Assembly (NCBI GenBank): GCA_001821015.1
Contig: MHRQ01000016.1
Location: 21,782 to 51,588, forward strand
Length of the DNA stretch: 29,807 nucleotides
Direction of reading: 5' to 3'
Source: Candidatus Taylorbacteria bacterium RIFCSPHIGHO2_02_FULL_46_13
Lineage (GTDB): Bacteria; Patescibacteriota; Minisyncoccia; Phycocordibacterales; DSPV01
Made by a program: the position numbers and the translations under genes. Position 1 is the stretch's first letter, and every line of letters starts with the position of its first letter. Positions 24,873 through 29,807 of the stretch are shown piece by piece. The notes below the pieces were generated by a model. That model saw nothing but the letters and a program-made list of their open reading frames with translations, had not been told where the DNA came from and did no database searches.

Positions 24873-24973
24873 CCCGTTAGAAATTCAGCGAAGTGCTTTT
24901 ACACAGTATGGTGAAGATACCAAGAAAATAGTATTGATGAATCATTTTAGCAAAAATAATAATTTCTAACGGG
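24873..24973. repeat. 101-bp inverted-repeat structure ending at the ftsB-like start codon
   Basis: CCCGTTAGAAATT (24873-24885) and AATTTCTAACGGG (24961-24973) are a perfect 13-bp inverted repeat enclosing 75 bases. The second arm ends directly before the ATG of the ftsB-like gene, so if transcribed the arms would hide the translation start. The inside shows GGTGAAGATACC as a small hairpin and is otherwise AT-rich. Confidence 0.65.
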
Positions 24974-25354
24974 ATGAAAGAATTCAGACGCCGACGCAGT
25001 GTAAAACAAGTGCTCTATGCGCCAGTCACGATTGTTCTCTTGGCACTCGTCTTGTTTTTTCTGGCTCGGGCGGTAATGAATGTGTATCGCAGTGAGCAAA
25101 ATAGCCGCCGGGAGCTTGTCAATGCCGAGCGGAACGTTGCAGATCTTAGTGTTCGGAGCGATTTTTTACAGCGTGAAATAGATAAACTAAGCTCTGAGCC
25201 CGGCCTTGAAGCGGAATTAAGGAATAAATTTCCGATTGTCAAAGAAGGGGAGAAAATGGTTATCATAGTGGAACCTGCTGAAGGTAGCACAAACACATCA
25301 GGGAATTCAAAACTGGGTTTCTGGGGTCGTATTCTGGACTTCTTTGGGCTCTAA
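24974..25354 (+). CDS. FtsB/DivIC-like septum formation initiator
   Basis: The 126-residue protein has a short basic N-terminus (KEFRRRRSVKQVL), one membrane helix (about residues 16-36), then a coiled coil rich in Glu, Arg and Leu (SRRELVNAERNVADLSVRS, then REIDKLSSEPGLEAELRNKF) and a short hydrophobic end. That order is typical of FtsB/DivIC proteins, which link early and late cell-division proteins in the periplasmic face of the septum. The KFPIVKEGEKMVIIV segment matches the family end motif. The ATG follows the second arm of the inverted repeat, and only GGG resembles a ribosome binding site. Confidence 0.8.
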   Translation: MKEFRRRRSVKQVLYAPVTIVLLALVLFFLARAVMNVYRSEQNSRRELVNAERNVADLSVRSDFLQREIDKLSSEPGLEAELRNKFPIVKEGEKMVIIVEPAEGSTNTSGNSKLGFWGRILDFFGL

Positions 25355-25404
25355 GAGTTTTTAGGTTAGAATGGTGTTTCTTTTAAAATTTGCGGATATA
25401 GTTT

Positions 25405-25539
25405 ACCCTAACACCAATTTTGGCATTGTGTTATCGTGATGTTAAAGCATCTATAAAGAATTTGGATAGTTTCAGAATTTAAAAATCGTTGATATTATTG
25501 ATTTTACACCATGAGGCGATGCCAAGATTGGTAGAGGGT
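25405..25539. mobile_element. Palindromic element, family A copy 3 (diverged), upstream of tRNA-Gly
   Basis: ACCCTAACACCAATTTTGGC (25405 on) and GCCAAGATTGGTAGAGGGT (to 25539) pair with few mismatches and resemble the ends of copies 1 and 2. On the minus strand it reads TTGGCATCG at the left and AACACAATGCCAAAATTGG at the right, so it is inverted relative to them. The length (135 bp) matches. The middle is AT-rich and has diverged. The following 25540-25617 contains several short stems (GGGTG/CACCC, TTGTC/GACAA, ACGGG/CCCGT) but no RNA class I can name. Confidence 0.65.
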
Positions 25540-25617
25540 GAAGTGGCACCCGAACCATCTTGTCTGTGACAAACTGGAACGGGCAAGGAACAGTGCTTCT
25601 TTACCCGTCAATATTTT

Positions 25618-25688
25618 GCGAGATTAGTTTAGTGGTAGAATGAGTGCTTCCCAAGCATTAGGCGCGAGTTCGATTCTCGCATCTCGCA
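25618..25688 (+). tRNA. tRNA-Gly (anticodon CCC)
   Basis: The 71-nt cloverleaf has acceptor arms GCGAGAT and ATCTCGC with discriminator A, D-arm TTTAGTGGTAGAA, anticodon stem AGTGC/GCATT around the loop TTCCCAA, and T-arm GCGAG-TTCGATT-CTCGC. The anticodon CCC reads GGG. No CCA is encoded. The 3' 20 bases are repeated downstream at 25819-25838. Confidence 0.95.
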
Positions 25689-25838
25689 GCGAATGAAATG
25701 AGCAAGAGATAGGAAGCACTTACGTGCTTCTGTGCGAGAATCGAAGCCCGATTGAGTATTTTTTCAAGCACTTCTGTATGCGAAGAAAAAATCCAATCGG
25801 GGTACTGAATCTGTAAGATTCGATTCTCGCATCTCGCA
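25669..25838 (+). repeat. Duplicated tRNA-Gly 3' end enclosing a nested hairpin
   Basis: TTCGATTCTCGCATCTCGCA occurs at 25669-25688 (in the tRNA) and again at 25819-25838, 150 bases on. An inverted copy of part of it, TGCGAGAATCGAA (25733-25745), pairs with the second copy. Inside that stem CCCGATTG (25747-25754) pairs with CAATCGGG (25794-25801), and ATTTTTTC with GAAAAAAT. Another stem, GAAGCAC-TTAC-GTGCTTC, precedes it. A repeat of a tRNA end is a hallmark of integration, but the 130-bp interior encodes no integrase. Confidence 0.7.
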
Positions 25839-25880
25839 TACGTAAGCAAAATTTACTCGTGGTCAAGCATTGGGCGGGAG

Positions 25881-25932
25881 TTTGTTTCCTGTGGGGAGTA
25901 GATGCCTTTATGCATCTATGTCAGGAAACAAA
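25881..25932. repeat. Nested hairpin between tRNA-Gly and the exported-protein gene
   Basis: TTTGTTTCCTG (25881-25891) pairs with CAGGAAACAAA (25922-25932), and inside it TAGATGC (25899-25905) pairs with GCATCTA (25912-25918). It lies between converging transcripts. The remaining stretch 25839-25880 shows nothing. Confidence 0.6.
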
Positions 25933-25934
25933 AG

Positions 25935-25982
25935 GACTTTCTATGTTTGCGAGAAACTTTGTTTTGAGCAAACCAAAAAGTC
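25935..25982 (-). terminator. Probable terminator of the exported-protein gene
   Basis: On the minus strand GACTTT/AAAGTC encloses GTTTGC/GCAAAC and is followed by CTTTTG. It lies about 40 bases past the stop of the 953-residue protein gene. The T-run is short. Confidence 0.45.
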
Positions 25983-26021
25983 ACCTGCCGATGTAGTTGG
26001 CGATTCTCCCTATCCGCACTA

Positions 26022-28883
26022 TTATTTGAACAGTCTTTGAATGAATGCCGAGATAACTGAAGCAAAGTTAGGCGGAGTAAATTGTAATGAGGTAGAAGGA
26101 ATCATAAAGGTTGCCGTTACGGTGGTGTTGGAAGTAATAGTGACGGTACAAGAGAGTGCGGTGCCTGAACATCCTCCACCTGACCAACCAGCAAAGGTTG
26201 AACCTGACGATGGAGTGGCATAGAGTGTAATACGAGTGCCACTCGGGATTCCACTCTGCGAACATTGAGTTGGACATGTTTTGTTTGCACTTGAGACGGT
26301 ACCCATGCCAAACACCTGGACATTGATCGTGTAGGTGCCAGAAGTATTTTCTATCGGGGCTGGACCAACCGGTGTCTCTGGCGGGTACACGATAATTTTT
26401 GCTGACCCAGACGCGCTGGCGCCATTAGCACCCGTACACGTAAGGATGTAGGTAGAATCAAGGGTGGGAGTGACCGTGATTGAGTGCGCTCCGCCATCCG
26501 AGTAGCCGGTCCACGCGCCGCTTGCCGTACAATCTATGGCGTTGGTTGAACTCCACGAAAGCGTAGCTGACTGGCCAATAATAATTGAGGTAGGTGAAAT
26601 GGAGATGTTGACCGAGGAGGGGAAGGCCGGCACAAATTCTATGAGACTGGATTTGGAGGTAATGCTTGGATTATTTGAATCGGACAACGAGATTTTATAG
26701 TATTCGTTTATGTATGGAATGTCTGATGACTTGATCACCCAGTTATATTGTCCATTTGAGGCTGGAACCGAAGCAAATGCGGGATATGTATACTTGCCTT
26801 TGTCTATGAGATTGATCTGTACTTTATTAATACCCGATGATGTCCATTTGATGGGGACGGTCTCGCCAACGTGATAGCTGGACTGCAAGCCCGAGGTATT
26901 GATGGTGAGGGTGGCGGGGAGTGTGAGGGTTTTGACTGAAGTTCCGCCGGGGCCACTGCACGTAAGCGTGTAGGTTGTAGTCTGAATTGGATTAAATGAA
27001 AGAGATCCGATGAGCGGTTGTGTCTTGTTCCACGCGCTCGTGGCTCCTGAACCTTGGCAAATTGAGGCGTCAGTGGTTATCCAGCTGATGGTGGTAGCGG
27101 CCCCGAGTGTAAAAGCGGTTGGACTCGCAGAAAGAAGAATCGTAGGAGGCGGATTTATCGGGGGAGTAAGCGTAAAAGCAATTGCATTACTTGTCGTTCC
27201 TTGTTTACTCGCTGTCACGAGGTAATCTCCATACACAGAACTCGGAATAGTGAATGAGAAAGTCAGAGATGTTGCGGTGACTGCACTGGGAGTAATCGCG
27301 TAGGTGGCGCTGTCCTTGCTCACCAGAACGGTTGTGTCCGCGCTAAAGCCACTTCCGGTAAGTGTTACCACACTGCCTTGTGCTCCAGTAAAAGGGTTAA
27401 TGTCAGTAACAGCGGGCGGTGAGACGGAAGGAGCGGTGAGGTTGAAAGTAAGCTCACCCGTACTCAAGAGCCCGTAAGTTGTATAATTATTTAGTAAACT
27501 AACTAGATAGGTAGATGGCGCTCCCGGTAATGGAGGGGATGATGTTATAGGGAAAGACCAAGGCATTGCGCTGTTCGGACGTATATACATCTTCTGCAAA
27601 CCGTTCCGAATAACAAAGGCGCTTGAACCATCAGTACCGACGGAACAGCCGGTCCCGCTCACCGGGCCTGTTCTTACCACTGTGCCTGAAGGTCCAGAGT
27701 AAGGGGTAAGCTGATTGAGCAAGCAATATTTGTATGGGACGGTTGGCCCGGCCAGACTCATATCAGCTTGTAGTGTCGGACATTGTGTAGTAATACTTTG
27801 CCCCCACGACGTGATGGTAGCGCTTGCGGTTTTTGCTCCTGAAGACATGTAGTATGTAGATACCGATTGGGTATTACCGACTAACCCGTCCGTGCCACTC
27901 CAGGAATAGCTGTACATACCAGCCCCGCCAGTAGGGATTATAGTGAAAGTAGCTAGTTGATTTTTCCCAACAGTGCTTGCAGGAACAATCGAACAGGTAG
28001 CATTCAGAGGCGTTGTAATTATTATAGTGGATGTGACATCAAGTGTTGACGAGGCAGTACCGCCAGCTCCCGTGCATAAGAGTTTGAAAGTGGTGTCTTG
28101 GTTGGGCACAACGTAGAGCGAACCATTGAGAGGCCGAGCGTCGTTCCAACTCCAGCTCAAAAGTCCGCCCCCGCTTCCAAGACAGCTTGTCGCATTAGAA
28201 GTTGTCCAGGCAAGCGTCGTTCCCTGCCCGAGCGTTCCAATAATTCTTGGCGCGGCAGTCAACGTAACTTCCGGCGGAGCTTTTTGCGCGCTAACGCTTA
28301 CCGTCACACTTTTCGTGGTGGTGCCGGCTTGGCCTCCGCAAGAGAGGCTGAAAGTGGTACTTCTATCAGGGGTAAAGGAAAATGTTCCGGTAAGTCCCGG
28401 TGTCGCCCATGCAAGGGGTGTTGTAGTTCCGACAGTAGAACCTTGGCAATTTGAAGCGCCCGCGCTCGCCCAGTTGATTTGCGTGCTCTGGCCTGATAAC
28501 AGTGTCAAGGGTGGAGCGGACAGTGAAACCACCGGTGCAATTGCCGTAGAGATTGTAAACGCTTTGCCGTTTGACCAATCACTGTTAAACGCGCCTGCTT
28601 TGACGGTGTAATTGCCGGCAGGGGCGTCGGGAGGCACGTTAAACGATAGAGTGGTGCCGTTGCTTGGCATCGGTCCTGCCTCATAGATGGCTTGTGTGGT
28701 GTTGTTTGTAAATTGGACCCAGTTATTCTCCGGCGTGAATCCCGAACCCGTAATAGAAATCGGAAAGCCCGGTGCCGTTGCCGCGTAAACCCCAAGAGGT
28801 AGTCCAGCCAGTGTCATTAATACACCCAGAATTGTGAGTGAGAATGAAACGTGATGAGACGGTGAGTTGTTTCGGTAGTTCAT
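26022..28883 (-). CDS. Large exported Ig-like/IPT domain protein with InlB-type repeat
   Basis: The 953-residue protein begins with a signal peptide (basic start, then LTILGVLMTLAGLPLGVYA). An N-terminal region resembles an IPT/TIG-type domain (ITGSGFTPENNWVQF), and a second near residue 500 (DINPFTGAQGSVVTLTGSGF). Between and after these are at least four copies of an Ig-like module of about 80 residues with the pattern INWASAGASNCQGS, TLAWTTSNATSCLGS, TISWITTDASICQGS and TLSWSSTNAIDCTASG, each ending near TYxLxCxG, so each probably has its own disulfide. The C-terminus has a divergent InlB-type repeat (GWSGGGCSGTALSCTVTI). It is likely a cell-surface or secreted adhesion or scaffold protein. 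It follows the peptidase gene by two bases. Confidence 0.85.
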   Translation of the reverse strand: MNYRNNSPSHHVSFSLTILGVLMTLAGLPLGVYAATAPGFPISITGSGFTPENNWVQFTNNTTQAIYEAGPMPSNGTTLSFNVPPDAPAGNYTVKAGAFNSDWSNGKAFTISTAIAPVVSLSAPPLTLLSGQSTQINWASAGASNCQGSTVGTTTPLAWATPGLTGTFSFTPDRSTTFSLSCGGQAGTTTKSVTVSVSAQKAPPEVTLTAAPRIIGTLGQGTTLAWTTSNATSCLGSGGGLLSWSWNDARPLNGSLYVVPNQDTTFKLLCTGAGGTASSTLDVTSTIIITTPLNATCSIVPASTVGKNQLATFTIIPTGGAGMYSYSWSGTDGLVGNTQSVSTYYMSSGAKTASATITSWGQSITTQCPTLQADMSLAGPTVPYKYCLLNQLTPYSGPSGTVVRTGPVSGTGCSVGTDGSSAFVIRNGLQKMYIRPNSAMPWSFPITSSPPLPGAPSTYLVSLLNNYTTYGLLSTGELTFNLTAPSVSPPAVTDINPFTGAQGSVVTLTGSGFSADTTVLVSKDSATYAITPSAVTATSLTFSFTIPSSVYGDYLVTASKQGTTSNAIAFTLTPPINPPPTILLSASPTAFTLGAATTISWITTDASICQGSGATSAWNKTQPLIGSLSFNPIQTTTYTLTCSGPGGTSVKTLTLPATLTINTSGLQSSYHVGETVPIKWTSSGINKVQINLIDKGKYTYPAFASVPASNGQYNWVIKSSDIPYINEYYKISLSDSNNPSITSKSSLIEFVPAFPSSVNISISPTSIIIGQSATLSWSSTNAIDCTASGAWTGYSDGGAHSITVTPTLDSTYILTCTGANGASASGSAKIIVYPPETPVGPAPIENTSGTYTINVQVFGMGTVSSANKTCPTQCSQSGIPSGTRITLYATPSSGSTFAGWSGGGCSGTALSCTVTITSNTTVTATFMIPSTSLQFTPPNFASVISAFIQRLFK

Positions 28884-28885
28884 AG

Positions 28886-29807
28886 TTACTCGTTAATAGT
28901 TGTGAGGTTGGGGGTGGGGGAGAGCGGAGGGATACCATCTTTAATGACGACACCGGACTTAGCCATAAGCATACAGCCAATATTCCATGGGGCCGAAGGG
29001 TCATTTTCGGGCCAATGTTTTGATGCATTCTCTTGTGTGGGAGCCTGTCCTTGAATAGCTGCAACGATATAACCGCAGTCTATAACGTTGAACAGAGAAT
29101 ATGTTCCACTCATGATACCTAAAAGACTGGGACGATAGTATCTGATTGGCTGACCTTTAAAATCCTCCGACGAATACATGAAGCCACAGCCTGTTGCAAC
29201 TGTTGATCCGTATATTTTATTGTTCCGAGCCCGGTAATCCCATGAAGGATGGGGGGTACAATTTTTGGCTGATACTCCCCACCTAACCGATAAGTTCCAG
29301 ACACTACCAGATTGAGAGTAAAGATATTCATCAAATAACTTTCCAAATATATGTCCCATTTCATGGATTGTCACATAAGGCTCTCTGCCGTTATCATCAG
29401 CGAACGCGGCTATGTTATTTGTAAAGTTACTGAGCCCTAGGCCTGATCCTAGAAACAATGGTTTACCGGTGTAGAGAAGGTACATACTGTCGCTGTCGGT
29501 CACTCCGTTACAGGATGAAGCGGCTCTTAGAGACGCAGTTTCGGTATCACTCCACGTAAGCCCTCTTGTCTCATTACCAATAAAAGTTGGAACCGATTGA
29601 TCATCAGATTTTTTCAAATCAACATAAAATGTGAACTGGTTTTGATACGTCTGAAACGGGTCAATGAATTTAAAACCGTTGTTGATGATGTCGTTGGCAA
29701 GTTGGAGAAACTCACTGATGCTTGAATTCCAACTCTCCCCCCGCATAAACACGACCTTCCTCGGTCCGTCTCCTGAAAGCTTCACGCAATTAGTGGCGGG
29801 GATGGTG
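28886..29807 (-). CDS. Secreted M64-like zinc metallopeptidase, 5' end outside window
   Basis: The frame stays open to the window edge, and an in-frame GTG at 29785 is not needed as a start, so about 307 residues of the C-terminal part are visible. HEMGHIFGKLFDEY is a HExxH zinc motif followed by DEY, the arrangement of the IgA peptidase M64 family (HExxHxxxxLxDEY). RKVVFMRGE and FTFYVDLKKSDD precede it, and eight visible Cys suggest an extracellular disulfide-bonded protein. It probably cleaves protein outside the cell. The gene pair with the Ig-domain protein (two bases apart) suggests a shared surface role, such as protease plus binding partner. Confidence 0.8.
   Translation of the reverse strand, partial: TIPATNCVKLSGDGPRKVVFMRGESWNSSISEFLQLANDIINNGFKFIDPFQTYQNQFTFYVDLKKSDDQSVPTFIGNETRGLTWSDTETASLRAASSCNGVTDSDSMYLLYTGKPLFLGSGLGLSNFTNNIAAFADDNGREPYVTIHEMGHIFGKLFDEYLYSQSGSVWNLSVRWGVSAKNCTPHPSWDYRARNNKIYGSTVATGCGFMYSSEDFKGQPIRYYRPSLLGIMSGTYSLFNVIDCGYIVAAIQGQAPTQENASKHWPENDPSAPWNIGCMLMAKSGVVIKDGIPPLSPTPNLTTINE

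Noticed and set aside
25540..25617. Possible 5S rRNA or riboswitch fragment (CACCCGAACCAT with several stems)
   Set aside because: Only a few bases resemble 5S rRNA loop and helix III; the rest of the required helices do not fit, and no riboswitch core matches.
25669..25838. CRISPR or tandem-repeat array
   Set aside because: There are only two direct copies, both derived from tRNA-Gly, with no regular spacer series or cas genes.
28126..28611. 161-codon plus-strand frame
   Set aside because: Shadow of the Ig-domain protein gene; proline- and valine-rich translation from repeat codons.

Overview
The window looks like a chromosome fragment of a candidate-phyla-radiation bacterium (Patescibacteria, probably Parcubacteria-like). 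This is an inference from gene style: single-copy housekeeping genes, exported proteins built from cysteine-bearing Ig-like modules, a 35-codon membrane peptide, pilin-like N-termini, and sparse biosynthesis. No 16S rRNA is present to confirm it.

Layout. 1-346: 3' part of a Nudix hydrolase. 449-3732: two genes, a secreted alpha/beta-hydrolase and a PurD-like ATP-grasp ligase, each behind a nearly identical promoter and leader; the hydrolase ends in a C-terminal module that looks verrucomicrobial. 3741-3984: a candidate minus-strand small RNA and a perfect 28-bp palindrome. 4050-4472: msrB. 4716-11936: a tight six-gene operon for a membrane complex related to complex I and group 4 [NiFe] hydrogenases (HyfI, HyfB, HyfC, HyfE, HyfF and HyfG homologues), followed by a DUF192 gene. 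12677-17143: class I ribonucleotide reductase (nrdA, nrdB) around a small exported protein. 17296-18068 (minus): RNase P RNA. 18190-22366: O-antigen-ligase-like/TPR protein and murJ. 22453-25354: a small unknown gene, lepA, a tiny membrane peptide and an ftsB/divIC-like gene. 25618-25688: tRNA-Gly(CCC). 26022-29807 (minus): an Ig/IPT-domain exported protein and an M64-like metallopeptidase that runs off the window.

The most unusual system is the complex-I-like operon. The small subunit has lost all four cysteines that normally hold the proximal/N2 [4Fe-4S] cluster, three of them to aspartate. The large subunit has lost all four [NiFe] cysteines. No ferredoxin-like (HyfH/NuoI) subunit is encoded. 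The charged residues of the proton-channel subunits are intact. As read, this is a complete ion-translocating membrane arm carrying a redox arm with no recognisable cofactor sites.

The second unusual theme is short palindromic elements placed inside or beside functional RNA. Family A (about 133-138 bp with terminal inverted repeats) occurs three times: in P3 and in a P19-like helix of RNase P RNA, which expands that RNA to about 770 nt, and once upstream of tRNA-Gly. Family B (about 120-130 bp, conserved core, arms that differ but stay complementary) occurs inside the purD leader and directly after nrdA. The leader of the hydrolase gene acts as the empty-site copy for the first of these.

The R2 subunit has Phe where the radical Tyr should be, as in class Ic (Mn/Fe) enzymes.
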